DNA from: Monoplex corrugatus
Lineage: Eukaryota; Mollusca; Gastropoda; Littorinimorpha; Ranellidae
NCBI GenBank assembly: GCA_030674185.1
Contig: CM060311.1
Span: 97,077,013-97,141,012, forward strand
Length of the DNA: 64,000 bases
Direction: 5' to 3'
Shown: piece after piece, positions 1 through 10,748 of the stretch
Numbering within the stretch: the stretch's first letter is position 1
Layout of the letters: every line of letters starts with the position of its first letter
Program-made: the position numbers and the translations under genes
The notes under the pieces: generated by a model
The model's database searches: none
What the model was told of the DNA's origin: nothing
The model's input: only the letters and a program-made list of their open reading frames with translations

Positions 1-199
1 GCCTATGCCATCCCACCTTGCCCAATCCTACAGACGGTGGTCAGTAAGGCGTGCCTTGAATGGGCTACAGTGACTTTCATCATCCCAAGATGGCCTCATG
101 CACACCAGTTTTCATCGCAGATTGGCTGGCTTTGTCGATGAGTAGTGAACTCGAACAACTGATGTCTTTTGAGTTCAAACCCAGCCCACCACATAAAAC

Positions 200-360
200 C
201 TGGCCTGTTCACTGCCCATCTTAATGCTCCTGTCAATCTGATGATGTCAGCTTAGTGTTACATAAGTTCCCTTCTCCCTTTCCTTCCCCATTTCAACATC
301 TTGCCAGCACACTGGGTTATGCATGGGCCTGAGGAATCTGCCAGTAATGACTGTCAAATC
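200..360. repeat. Dispersed repeat E, copy 1
   Basis: The run from GTTCACTGCCCATCTTAA through CTTAGTGTTACATAAG to CTGCCAGTAATGACTG is shared, in the same order and strand, with 19745-19900 and 34770-34935. No coding capacity or terminal structure was recognised. The rest of 1-450 is unassigned sequence, presumably the next tomosyn intron. Confidence 0.55.
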
Positions 361-450
361 TGGGTATCAAGCATGTGGAGTTATTAAGTGCAATGACCAC
401 CTCTTGACCACACACTCAGCGTAATGACTATCTCTTGACCACAAAGTCAA

Positions 451-453
451 CCC

Positions 454-484
<31 letters not shown>

Positions 485-496
485 AAAAAAAAAAAC
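451..496. repeat. Poly(C) followed by poly(A)
   Basis: About 23 C followed directly by about 21 A. It may be the tail of a retroposed copy or an assembly-sensitive homopolymer. It lies about 75 bp downstream of the donor of exon 571-611 in transcript sense. Confidence 0.9.
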
Positions 497-570
497 TAAC
501 AATACATCATCCAAGCTTCAGTTCCAAGTATTACACAGTAAAACTAAGCACACACTGTGCAATGGATTAC

Positions 571-611
571 CTGATGAAGCATCCCAGAACTTGAGAGAAC
601 CATCTGCATGA
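571..611 (-). CDS. STXBP5: Tomosyn exon (GHADGSLKFWDASS), last one in the window
   Basis: A 41-bp exon giving HADGSLKFWDASS after the split Gly, the diagnostic tomosyn/Lgl motif GHADGSVKFWDAS; the surrounding exons show tomosyn rather than Lgl. The acceptor is TCTGTTTCAG|TCATGC and the donor is CATCAG|GTAATC. It ends one base into a codon, and the next exon (expected ITLQVLYKLKT) lies left of this window. A 33-bp minisatellite starts about 40 bp before the acceptor. Confidence 0.95.
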
Positions 612-649
612 CTGAAACAGACACAAAAGTATACATAAAACAGATATAA

Positions 650-3090
650 AAGCATAAATATTCTGTATCTTACAGACAACAAAGACACCAATATTCTCTG
701 TCTTACAGACAACTAAGATACCAATATTCTGTGTCTTACAGACAGACAACTAAGACACCAATATTCTGTGTCTTACAGACAACAGACACCAATATTTTTT
801 GTCTTACAGACAACTAAGACACCAATATTCTGTGTCTTACAGACAACAAAGACACCAATATTCTGTGTCTTACAGACAACTAAGACACCAATATTCTGTG
901 TCTTACAGACAACAAAAACCAATATTCTGTGTCTTACAGACAACTAAGATACCAATATTCTGTGTCTTACAGACAACAAAGACACCAATATTCTTTGTCT
1001 TACAGACAACTAAGACACCAATATTCTGTGTCTTACAGACAACTAAGACACCAATATTCTGTGTCTTACAGACAACTAAGACACCAATATTCTCTGTCTT
1101 ACAGACAACTAAGACACCAATATTCTTTGTCTTACAGACAACTAAGACACCAATATTCTGTGTCTTACAGACAACTAAGACACCAATATTCTCTGTCTTA
1201 CAGACAACTAAGACACCAATATTCTGTCTTACAGACAACTAAGACACCAATATTCTCTGTCTTACAGACAACTAAGACACCAATATTCTGTGTCTTACAG
1301 ACAACTAAGACACCAATATTCTCTGTCTTACAGACAACTAAGACACCAATATTCTGTCATACAGACAACTAAGACACCAACATTCTGTGTCTTACAGACA
1401 GACAACTAAGACACCAATATTCTGTGTCTTACAGACAGACAAATAAGACACCAATATTCTCTGTCTTACAGACAACTAAGACACCAATATTCTCTGTTTT
1501 ACAGACAGACAACTAAGACACCAATATTCTGTGTCTTACAGACAACTAAGACACCAACATTCTGTGTCTTACAGACAGACAACTAAGACACGAATATTCT
1601 GTGTCTTACAGACAACTAAGACACCAACATTCTGTGTCTTACAGACAGACAACTAAGACACGAATATTCTGTGTCTTACAGACAACTAAGACACCAATAT
1701 TCTGTGTCTTACAGACAGACAACTAAGACACCAATATTCTGTGTCTTACAGACAACTAAGACACCAACATTCTGTGTCTTACAGACAACTAAGACACCAA
1801 TATTCTGTGTCTTACAGACAGACAATTAAGACACCAACATTCTGTGTCTTACAGACAACTAAGACACCAACATTCTGTGTCTTACAGACAACTAAGACAC
1901 CAACATTCTGTGTCTTACAGACAACTAAGACACCAACATTCTGTGTCTTACAGACAGACAACTAAGACACCAATATTCTGTGTCTTACAGACAACTAAGA
2001 CACCAACATTCTGTCTTACAGACAGACAACTAAGACACCAATATTCTGTGTCTTACAGACAACTAAGACACCAACATTCTGTGTCTTACAGACAACTAAG
2101 ACACCAACATTCTGTGTCTTACAGACAACTAAGACACCAATATTCTCTGTCTTACAGACAACTAAGACACCAACATTCTGTGTCTTACAGACAACTAAGA
2201 CACCAATATTCTGTGTCTTACAGACAGACAACTAAGACACCAATATTCTGTGTCTTACAGACAACTAAGACACCAATATTCTCTGTCTTACAGACAGACA
2301 ACTAAGACACCAATATTCTGTGTCTTACAGACAACTAAGACACCAACATTCTGTGTCTTACAGACAACTAAGACACCAATATTCTGTGTCTTACAGACAA
2401 CTAAGACACCAACATTCTGTGTCTTACAGACAGACAACTAAGACACCAATATTCTGTGTCTTACAGACAACTAAGACACCAACATTCCGTCTTACAGACA
2501 GACAACTAAGACACCAATATTCTGTGTCTTACAGACAACTAAGACACCAACATTCTGTGTCTTACAGACAACTAAGACACCAACATTCTGTGTCTTACAG
2601 ACAGACAACTAAGACACCAATATTCTGTGTCTTACAGACAACTAAGACACCAACATTCTGTGTCTTACAGACAACTAAGACACCAATATTCTGTGTCTTA
2701 CAGACAACTAAGACACCAACATTCTGTGTCTTACAGACAGACAACTAAGACACCAATATTCTGTGTATTACAGACAACTAAGACACCAATATTGTGTCTT
2801 ACAGACAACTAAGACACCAATATTCTGTGTCTTACAGACAGACAACTAAGACACCAACATTCTGTGTCTTACAGACAACTAAGACACCAACATTCTGTGT
2901 CTTACAGACAACTAAGACACCAACATTCTGTGTCTTACAGACAACTAAGACACCAATATTCTCTGTCTTACAGACAGACAACTAAGACACCAATATTCTG
3001 TGTCTTACAGACAACTAAGACACCAATATTCTGTCTTACAGACAACTAAGACACCAATATTCTGTGTCTTACAGACAACTAAGACACCAA
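650..3090. repeat. 33-bp minisatellite, about 70 units
   Basis: The unit reads CTTACAGACAACTAAGACAC plus CAATATTCTGTGT. Variants are AATATT/AACATT, TGTG/TCTG, and frequent ACAG duplications giving 37-bp units. The array lies in the intron between exons 4946-5013 and 571-611. Because 33 is a multiple of three, long frames stay open on both strands; they are not genes. On the transcribed (minus) strand each unit contains CTGTAAGA, a passable 5' splice-site core. Confidence 0.97.
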
Positions 3091-3214
3091 ACAGAATGAA
3101 TGTGTGTTCTGATGACATGCATGCGTTGAAAATCCTTTGATTTAATGAAACCCATATGTTTCAGTTAAATGCAAATATTCTGTATAAGGGTTTGACTTCA
3201 AATCGCTGAAAAAC

Positions 3215-3564
3215 ATGCATGCTCACACTCACACACATGCATACATATACACATATACATACATATACATACACGTACAAGCATGCATAAGCACATACAC
3301 GCACACACACACACACTCGCATTCATGCATACACATACATACACGTACAAGCATGCATAAGCACATACACGCACACACACACACATTCATGCATACACAC
3401 ATACATACACGTACAAGCATGCATATGCACATACACACACACACACACATTCATGCATACACATACATACACGTACAAGTATGCATATGCACATACACAC
3501 ACACACACACACACACATTCATGCACACACATACATACACGTACAAGTATGCATAAGCACATAC

Positions 3565-3597
<33 letters not shown>

Positions 3598-4795
3598 TCA
3601 TGCATACACATACATACACGTACAAGCATGCATAAGCACATACACGCACACACACACATTCATGCATACACATACATACACGTACAAGTATGCATAAGCA
3701 CATACACACACACACACACACACATTCATGCATACACATACATACACGTACAAGCATGCATAAGCACATATACACACACACACACGCATTCATGCATACA
3801 CATACATACACGTACAAGCATGCATAAGCACATACACACGCACACACACGCATTCATGCATACACCTACAAGCATGCATAAGCACATACACACACACACA
3901 TTCATGCATACACATACATACACCTACAAGCATGCATAAGCACATACACACACACACACACACATTCATGCATACACTACATACACCTACAAGCATGCAT
4001 AAGCACATACACACACACACACACATTCATGCATACACATACATACACGTACAAGCATGCATATGCACATACACACACACACACACATTCATGCATACAC
4101 ATACATACACGTACAAGCATGCATAAGCACATACACACACACACACATTCATGCATACACATACATATACGTACAAGCATGCATAAGCACATACACGCAC
4201 ACACACACACATTCATGCATACACATACATACACGTACAAGCATGCATAAGCACATACACACACACACACGCACACATTCATGCATACACATACATACAC
4301 GTACAAGCATGCATAAGCACATACACACACACACACACATTCATGCATACACATACATACATGTACAAGCATGCATAAGCACATACACACACACACACAT
4401 TCATACATGCACATACATACACGTACAAGCATGCATAAGCACATACACGCACACACACACACACATTCATGCATACACATACATACACGTACAAGCATGC
4501 ATAAGCACATACACGCACACACATTCATGCATACACATACATACACGTACAAGTATGCATAAGCACATACACGCACACACACACATTCATGCATACACAT
4601 ACATACACGTACAAGTATGCATAAGCACATACACACACACACACACACATTCATGCATACACATACATACACGTACAAGCATGCATAAGCACATACACAC
4701 ACACACGCACACATTCATGCATACACATACATACACGTACAAGCATGCATAAGCACATACACGCACACGCACACATTCATGCATACACATAGATC
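3215..4795. repeat. Compound CA / ATGCAT tandem array, about 24 units
   Basis: Each unit has a fixed block of about 45 bp, beginning CATTCATGCATACACATACA and ending GCATGCATAAGCACATAC, followed by a variable CA/CG tract. Unit length therefore varies from roughly 55 to 75 bp. The fixed block is rich in self-complementary ATGCAT and GCATGC. Intronic in tomosyn. Sequence 3091-3214 and 4796-4945 is unique with nothing recognised. Confidence 0.95.
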
Positions 4796-4945
4796 CCTTT
4801 TTGTACTGGGGCATGTGCAATTAAAACAAAAATTGTCAACTATACAAATCTGCTTGTAGCAGCTACTGTTACATAGTTAAAATGTCTGAACACTTTTTAC
4901 AGTCAACTAATACCCTCATTAATTCATTGCTTCATTCAATCTTAC

Positions 4946-5013
4946 CCTGTGATGATAATCTCTGGATAGCTGACTGTTGTTGTCCCCCACTGGCCTCCTT
5001 TGATGGGCCAAGC
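4946..5013 (-). CDS. STXBP5: Tomosyn exon (WPIKGGQWG...YPEIIITG)
   Basis: Encodes AWPIKGGQWGTTTVSYPEII then ITG, matching KEWPINGGNWGLGAQSYPEIIITG. The acceptor is AATTTTCAG|GCTTGG and the donor is ATCACAGG|GTAAG. It is 68 bp, 22 codons plus GG, which is completed by T of the next exon (Gly). Confidence 0.95.
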
Positions 5014-5204
5014 CTGAAAATTCACAACAGGACAGTGGTAATGGGGTTCAGTACATGGGTATGGACAGGAGGCTGCAGTTCAAATTTACTAGGATATCCA
5101 GATATGACGGGGAGGATGGAGATCTGCAACACTAATATAACATATCAGAGAAATGACTGACTGCAGATGAAATGAGAGAGAGAGAGAGGAAAAAGAAATG
5201 TGCT

Positions 5205-5395
5205 GTATTCATCTTAGGGCTTGACGTAACACTAAATACAGACATTTTGACCTTTGGGTATTCATTTTAGGGCTTGACATAACACTAAACACAGACATTT
5301 TTTTTTTTGACATAACACTAAACACAGACATTTTGATCTTTGGTATTCATCTTAGGGCTTGACATAACACTAAACAAAGGCAAAACACTGACTAT
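5205..5395. repeat. Short degenerate tandem repeat, 3-4 copies
   Basis: The phrase TTAGGGCTTGACATAACACT followed by AAACACAGACATTTTGATCTT recurs at about 5213, 5268, 5305 (partial) and 5350. It borders an intron segment, 5396-6231, in which I see no gene, RNA or repeat. Confidence 0.8.
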
Positions 5396-6231
5396 TTTTC
5401 ATCTTTGGGTATTAACCATTAAAGCGCCATACTAGCTGTCCTGGAACAGCAAGTAATTCATGCTCCTGTCACTGCCATAAAACACCATTCAAGAAAGTCC
5501 TTCACATATCTCCATCTAGTGAAAGTTCTTTCTTTGTTCAGGAATCATTAACTAGGTAGCTTTAGAACTGTCAAGGTTCACTTGACGCTTACAACAAGTG
5601 TGAAAATCACTACATCACCCGTAAGTCATGAAGTGTACTTTTCAAGCCATCTTACTGGCTGCACTGGGTGTTGTTAACAACGTGAAGCAAGCAAAATGGC
5701 AACACCTTGCCCCCAGTGCAATGTAAATTGTACAAAACACCTTCTGCTAATGAAGTTAACTGCTGTTCAGCAAGAACATGAGTGGGTGCTTGATGAAGAT
5801 AGAAATATAATGCAATGATTCTTTGAAAGAGGAAGATGAGGAACACAGTCTCCAGTACATACTCTTGACTCAAACAGCTAAACCAAGTTCAATGCTGTTG
5901 CCAAATATTCTGGATTAAAATCTGAAGTAACATACATACAGATAGATATTTTCTGGAAGGAAAATGAATGGACAATTACTCTGATTTATGTCACCTCAGA
6001 ATTTAATCTAGATTATTTTTTCCCCAAACAACTGTTTTTCATGAAAATTCCTTGGCAAAGAGGTTTTTGCTACTTGAAATATGTGTGTTCTTTATCAATG
6101 TTATGTTAATTCCTAACATGGGTACAGTGTATTTCTTTTTCATATTCAACGTAACAAATACACTGAGACACAGCTTGTTCCATGCTCTTCTATCAATTTG
6201 CCAAATGTTTCCCCTTCCATTTCTTCTGCCA

Positions 6232-6445
6232 TTAACCTTGACTCCTGCATCCTATCCACGAGCTGCAAAAGCTTAACCCTTTGAGTCTCAAAAACTTAAC
6301 CCTTTGACTCCTTCACCTTATCCACCAGCTTCCTGCAGGAAGCTGGTGGATAGGGTGAGGGAGTCAAAGGGTTAAGTTTTTGCTTTGCTGGTATGGTTGA
6401 CAATGCAGGATGCTGGTGGACAGGATGCAGGAGTCAAAGGGTTAA
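6232..6445. mobile_element. piggyBac-like palindromic MITE, copy 1
   Basis: Bounded by TTAA and built as a long imperfect palindrome. The inner arm 6296-6375 runs from TTAACCCTTTGACTCC to GGAGTCAAAGGGTTAA (first G from GGGAG) around a GCTTCCTGC/GCAGGAAGC centre. Outer arms carry CTCCTGCATCC and GGATGCAGGAG. TTAA targets with termini CCCTTTG are typical of the piggyBac superfamily. There is no transposase, so it would be non-autonomous. Three more copies exist here (10338, 16019, 45172). Confidence 0.7.
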
Positions 6446-6957
6446 CAGCTGTTACCGTTCATTTCATTTTGCTCTTTGTTAGTCTTCAACTTGCTGTCCC
6501 ATCTTCAATACTTCAACACAATTAGTACTTATCTTTCTGCAATCCCACTTCCCACATCCAGACACCATGACCTGAAGTCATGATATTCCCTCTAAAGTTT
6601 TAACCAAAAAAAAAATGATAATGATCACACTTCATTTTCTACACATGCAGGGTTAATTTGTTACACCATGGCAACGTTCTGTGTGTGCATGTGTGAATGC
6701 GGGTGTGTGCATGAGTGCGCATGTGAGCATGTGTATGCATGCATGTGTGTGTGTGTGTGTATGTCATTTGACCTGTTTATCTGCCATGAGAACCCAAACA
6801 TGGCCGAAAGACACAAAGTGAGATTAAACATATGTGCATGTATGCGAGCGCACGCACATGTATGCGTGTGTGACCATCACAATTTTTCAATACAGAAGTT
6901 ATTTTTCAGAGGATAGCACTCAAAATATTTCACTGCACATCAGAAGAGCATGATGCT

Positions 6958-6996
6958 CCTCTCTCTCTCTCTCCCCCCCCCCCCCCCTCTCCCCCG
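6958..6996. repeat. CT/C-rich tract in intron
   Basis: (CT)n followed by a run of C and CTCTCCCCC, immediately downstream (transcript sense) of the donor of exon 7007-7153. The rest of 6446-7006 is intron with a GT-rich patch near 6680-6870 and nothing else recognised. Confidence 0.85.
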
Positions 6997-7006
6997 TCTT
7001 TCTAAC

Positions 7007-7153
7007 CTTTTCACTGAAGCCAGTTTTCTTCTGCCTGGAGCCAACAGAGTAGAAGGCAGGACAAGGTCTGTGGGGCAGTTGGCGTAATACTGACAGGCAG
7101 TGACAGGAGATTCATGCAGATCCATAGGGTAAGGGTTCTCAAAACAGGGATAC
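7007..7153 (-). CDS. STXBP5: Tomosyn exon with an apparent one-base deletion
   Basis: Starts in frame as YPCFENPYPMDLHESPVTAC then QYYANCPTDLV (family: YPIFENPYPMDIHESPVT...DCPPDL). After about 115 bases the frame must shift by one to continue as AFYSVGSRQKKTGFSEK, the conserved YSVGARQKRQGYSKK block, and to reach the donor AAAAG|GTTAGA in the phase required by the next exon (AWPIKGG). The exon is 147 bp, and 148 would keep frame. The break is at a C run (GTCCTGCC where GTCCCTGCC would restore family length), so a homopolymer base-calling or assembly error is the simplest cause. A genuine allele mutation is the alternative. Confidence 0.9.
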
Positions 7154-7786
7154 CTGAAACAACAACACTGTTCACTAAACACAAGACAACAGATACAATA
7201 ACAACGATGACCACACACTAACATACTAGTTATGAAGCTAACAATGACTGCAAATCGATATATAGTTACCCAAAAAGAGGACTTAGGCTAAAGAACGGTG
7301 ACAGTAAAACCTCTGATCACGAATATGCATCAACAACAATAAGAAGATGCACTGACAACAACACACTTTAATGTGTTTTTATGTACCAAAGCGTCTGACT
7401 GAACAGTTGTTTTCCTGAAAGGTAACAGGAATAATAATGTCATGAAAACATTTCTTATTCTTGCCTACCTGGAGAGAGAAGAGATGGAAGAGTAACAGTG
7501 CCCTCTCCAACATTCACAGTAATAATCATGGTTGCTAAAAAAAAAAAAAGTATTTGCCCTTTTTGGACTCAAACTTGTGACCTGTAATTTCTTGGAACAA
7601 CAAAACACCACAACCTATTGCTTGCTCTTATGTATAAAAGTAATTCTCAGATAAACTTAGAAAGAAACTGACTACGGTCTGATCACTCCCTCAACAACCA
7701 CTACGTTGCTATACTTTCTGCAGTTTTGCTGTCTTCAGTACTGGTTCAATATGCTAGCCATGACCAGACTGTGAAGAGTTACGTAC

Positions 7787-7859
7787 CCAGGACTTGTCAG
7801 ATCAACAACAACCAGATCATTCTGCAGCAACACCACAATGGCGTAAGGATCTTGGAAAT
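7787..7859 (-). CDS. STXBP5: Tomosyn exon (DFQDPYAIVVLLQNDLVVVD)
   Basis: A 73-bp exon encoding DFQDPYAIVVLLQNDLVVVD then LTSPG, equivalent to DFQEPYAVVVLLEKDLVLIDL. The acceptor is TTGTTGCAG|ATTTCC and the donor is CCTGG|GTACGT. Phases 1-in and 2-out agree with both neighbours. Confidence 0.95.
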
Positions 7860-8077
7860 CTGCAACAAAATAAAAATGTCAACACATTACAAGAAAACAC
7901 TTATAGGTTAAATAATGCTTGTCAAATACTGCTTCTGGTAAATCAGATGAAAACCTTAGTAAGTAGGCCTACAGCAAAAAGATCTTTCTGATCTTGCCCA
8001 TCAAAAGTAATAGGGAAATTCTCTCTCCTGCAAGTACTGATTGGCATATCACAAGGTGTCAAGTCTCCTTGTGAGGA

Positions 8078-8455
8078 CTTGTGTCAAGTGGACTGAGGCC
8101 TTGTGTCAAGTGGACTGAGGACTTGTGTCAAGTGGACTGAGGCCTTGTGTCAAATGGACTGAGGCCTTGTGTCAAGTGGACTGAGGCCTTGTGTCAAGTG
8201 GACTGAGGACTTGTGTCAAGTGGACTGGGGCCTTGTGTCAAGTGGACTGAGGACTTGTGTCAAGTGGACTGAGACTTGTGTCAACTGAGGCCTTGTGTCA
8301 AGTGGACTGAGGCCTTGTGTCAAGTGGACTGAGGCCTTGTGTCAAGTGGACTGAGGACTTGTGTCAAGTGGACTGAGGCCTTGTGTCAAGTGGACTGAGG
8401 CCTTGTGTCAAGTGGACTGAGGCCTTGTGTCAAGTGGACTGAGGCCTTGTGCTGA
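8078..8455. repeat. 22-bp minisatellite, about 17 units
   Basis: The unit is CTTGTGTCAAGTGGACTGAG plus GC or GA, with a few short or degenerate units (for example near 8270-8290). It lies between exons 9284-9438 and 7787-7859. Confidence 0.95.
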
Positions 8456-8574
8456 AAGCTAGAGACTGTGTCAACCAACATGGACTTCCCAGTTGAAAGA
8501 CTTTTCCTTACCACTTAGCACAGCGCTCGCTTGCTCACTCACACTCTCTCTCTCATGGTGGTATTTATCTATTT

Positions 8575-8955
8575 TATGATATACATGTGGTTTTACCGAA
8601 GACTGCTGAGGGTCAAATGGACGGATAGGCGCTCAAATGAAAGCATACTGAATGAGTTGGGTACTACACGCAAGCTTCTAGTACTCATACAACGGAGGAA
8701 ACTGAAATATGTTGGACACACAATCCGTAATGAGAGAACAGACTTGATGTCCACTGTCCTCCAAGGTAAAGTGGAAGGAAAGAGAAACAGAGGATGGCCA
8801 CCTGCATCACTTGCTAGAAACATCACAAACATCAGTGGCAAGAAACTCCAGGAGGTGGTCAGACTTAGCCAAGATCGAGAGTGCTGGAGGCAACTTGTGA
8901 GGACATCATGTGCAGCGGCCAACACTGTTCCCGGTGACGCCGACAGGTGAGACAG
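8575..8955 (+). mobile_element. Non-LTR retrotransposon, C-terminal fragment
   Basis: An open frame reads MWFYRRLLRVKWTDRRSNES, later RRKLKYVGHTIRN and GKVEGKRNRGWPPASL, ending near SRDRECW-type residues and GDADR. This is the conserved tail that follows the reverse transcriptase in RTE/Jockey-type LINEs. Only the last ~120 codons are present, so it is a 5'-truncated copy in antisense to tomosyn, in an intron. I cannot assign the clade firmly. Confidence 0.75.
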
Positions 8956-9127
8956 GTGAGATGATATACATGTAACTGTGTTTCATAATTTCAGTTTTGC
9001 TTTACCTAATACATATATATGTTTCAATGTTGGATGCTATGATGTTCTGGATTGTCTCGATTCTTTTGCTTTGTGGTGCATTGTTCTTTTGCACCATGTT
9101 ACCAGGCAACGACATGAATGCACTGAA

Positions 9128-9213
9128 ATGCTCTCTCTCTCTCTCTCTCTCTCCCTCTCTGTCTCTCCCTCTCTCTGTCTCTCTCTCCCTCTTTCTCTCT
9201 CTCCCTCTCACAC

Positions 9214-9280
<67 letters not shown>
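9128..9280. repeat. CT then CA microsatellite abutting a splice donor
   Basis: (CT)n at 9128-9208 is followed by (CA)n to 9279. On the transcribed strand this is a GT run that starts three bases into the intron after exon 9284-9438. Confidence 0.95.
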
Positions 9281-9281
<1 letters not shown>

Positions 9282-9283
9282 AC

Positions 9284-9438
9284 CATGGCACCAAGGAGTC
9301 TCACAGAGGATGACAAAGTCAATGACAGTGTGCTCCATCTCCAGCACTGTGGTACTCTTGCCTGTCATCACGGTGATGCTGGGTGTGCGCCCTGCACGAT
9401 CGTACGACATCCCACCAGAAAAGATCACTATGTCTTCC
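9284..9438 (-). CDS. STXBP5: Tomosyn exon (EDIVIFSGGMSYDRAGRTPS)
   Basis: Encodes EDIVIFSGGMSYDRAGRTPS, then ITVMTGKSTTVLEMEHTVID and FVILCETPWCH. This is the best conserved block of the tomosyn first propeller (FSGGLSYD..GRRP.LTVMHGKSTAVLEM). The acceptor is TTTGACAG|GGAAGA and the donor is GCCATG|GTCAGTGTG. The donor runs straight into a long GT microsatellite on the transcribed strand. It is 155 bp and ends one base into an Asp codon. Confidence 0.96.
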
Positions 9439-9609
9439 CTGTCAAACAAAACAACTTTCACAGTAACATCAACACGTTTAACTCCAGGGAAACAAAACCG
9501 CACTCTGCATCTTGCGGCATTTTGTTCCACACGGTTACGCTCTAACACGCTTCAGTGTACACACACACACAGACACACACTCACACACTTATGCACCACT
9601 GTTTATAGT

Positions 9610-9695
9610 GACAAAAATGCCTTTTCTATACATTTATATGAAACAACACACACACACACACAACACACACACACACACCACACAACACACACACA

Positions 9696-9745
<50 letters not shown>

Positions 9746-10055
9746 ATGCAAAGAATGCCTTTCCCAAACATAAATATGATCACTCATAAGGAAGATTAGG
9801 AAAAGACAAGCAACATTTATAGGCCATTTTATGAGGAAGGGGGATTTGGAGCACCTGATCACAACGGGAAAGCTGGAGGGAAAGAGAGCACCAGGTAGAC
9901 CCAGGGAGAGAATGCTGGATGGACTTGCAGAGTGGCTGGGGATGAGGAGGGTGGGGGAGATGCTGGGGCAACGAGAGATAGGTTGGAAGTCCATGGTCGC
10001 CAACGCCATGCGGCAGGGCACCTGATGATGATGATGATGATGAAATATGAAACAT

Positions 10056-10117
<62 letters not shown>

Positions 10118-10145
10118 CCTTTCCCAAACATAAATATGAAACACA

Positions 10146-10194
<49 letters not shown>

Positions 10195-10234
10195 ACAACA
10201 CACGCAAAAAATGCCTTTCCCAAACATAAATATG

Positions 10235-10293
<59 letters not shown>

Positions 10294-10325
10294 GCATTCA
10301 AATGCTATGCTGGTTGTAATGATGA
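9610..10325. repeat. Compound array: 28-bp spacer plus CA tracts
   Basis: The segment AATGCCTTTCCCAAACATAA followed by ATATGAAA recurs at about 9754, 10115 and 10210, with a diverged copy at 9616. Each copy is separated by 50-90 bp of CA repeat. One unit is split by the LINE fragment 9780-10042. Confidence 0.9.
9780..10042 (+). mobile_element. RTE-like LINE 3' fragment with target-site duplication
   Basis: Encodes KRQATFIGHFMRKGDLEHLI, GKLEGKRAPGRPRERMLDGL and ends NAMRQGT, then a stop and a (GAT)n tail. It is flanked by AAATATGA at 9772-9779 and 10043-10050, an apparent 8-bp target-site duplication within the compound CA array. Only about 70 codons of the C-terminus remain. Same family as 20742-21060, 24385-25010 and 57960-59830. 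Confidence 0.8.
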
Positions 10326-10337
10326 AAATGCCTTTAA

Positions 10338-10591
10338 AATAACCCCACACCCTATCCATCAACTGCAAAAAATTAACCCTTTGATTCCCTCACCCTATAC
10401 ACCAGCTTCCTGCAAGACGCTGGTAGATAGGGTGAGGGAATCAAAGGTTAAGTTTTTGCTTTGCTAGCATGGTTGGCAATGCATGATGCTGGTGAACAGG
10501 GTGCAGGAATCAAAGGGTTAAGTTTTTGCTTTGCTAGCACGGTTGGCAATGCAGGATGCAGGTGAACAGGGTGCAGGAGTCAATGGGTTAA
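10338..10591. mobile_element. piggyBac-like palindromic MITE, copy 2
   Basis: Contains TTAACCCTTTGATTCCC at 10373 and inverted GGAATCAAAGG and GGAGTCAATGGGTTAA, ending in TTAA at 10588-10591. It shares the TTTTTGCTTTGCTAGCA interior with copy 1, with an additional duplicated right arm. It lies about 80 bp beyond exon 10673-10748. Confidence 0.65.
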
Positions 10592-10672
10592 ACTACCTGT
10601 ATTATTACATAATATTTTTCAACCACATTTCCAAACAAAATTCCACCAACTAGTTCAGGCAAGGTCACTCAC

Positions 10673-10748
10673 CCATTGCGAACAGACTTCCAGGCCACTT
10701 TTGTGATGGGTTTGCATGGGTCAGGCTTGCCTTCAGCACCAACTTTAG
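10673..10748 (-). CDS. STXBP5: Tomosyn exon (DPCKPITKVAWKSVRNG)
   Basis: Encodes KVGAEGKPDPCKPITKVAWK then SVRNG, the inter-blade loop and strand equivalent to PEPCKPILKVEFKTTRSG. The acceptor is ATGTTGCAG|CTAAAG and the donor is CAATGG|GTGAGT. Its 76 bp divide as 2 + 24 codons + 2 and join the next exon as GG|G (Gly). Confidence 0.94.

Noticed and set aside
3323..4752. Cys/Val- and His/Thr-rich frames in CA/GT tracts throughout the window
   Set aside because: Dinucleotide repeats code for alternating CV or HT and lack stops. No conserved sequence is present.
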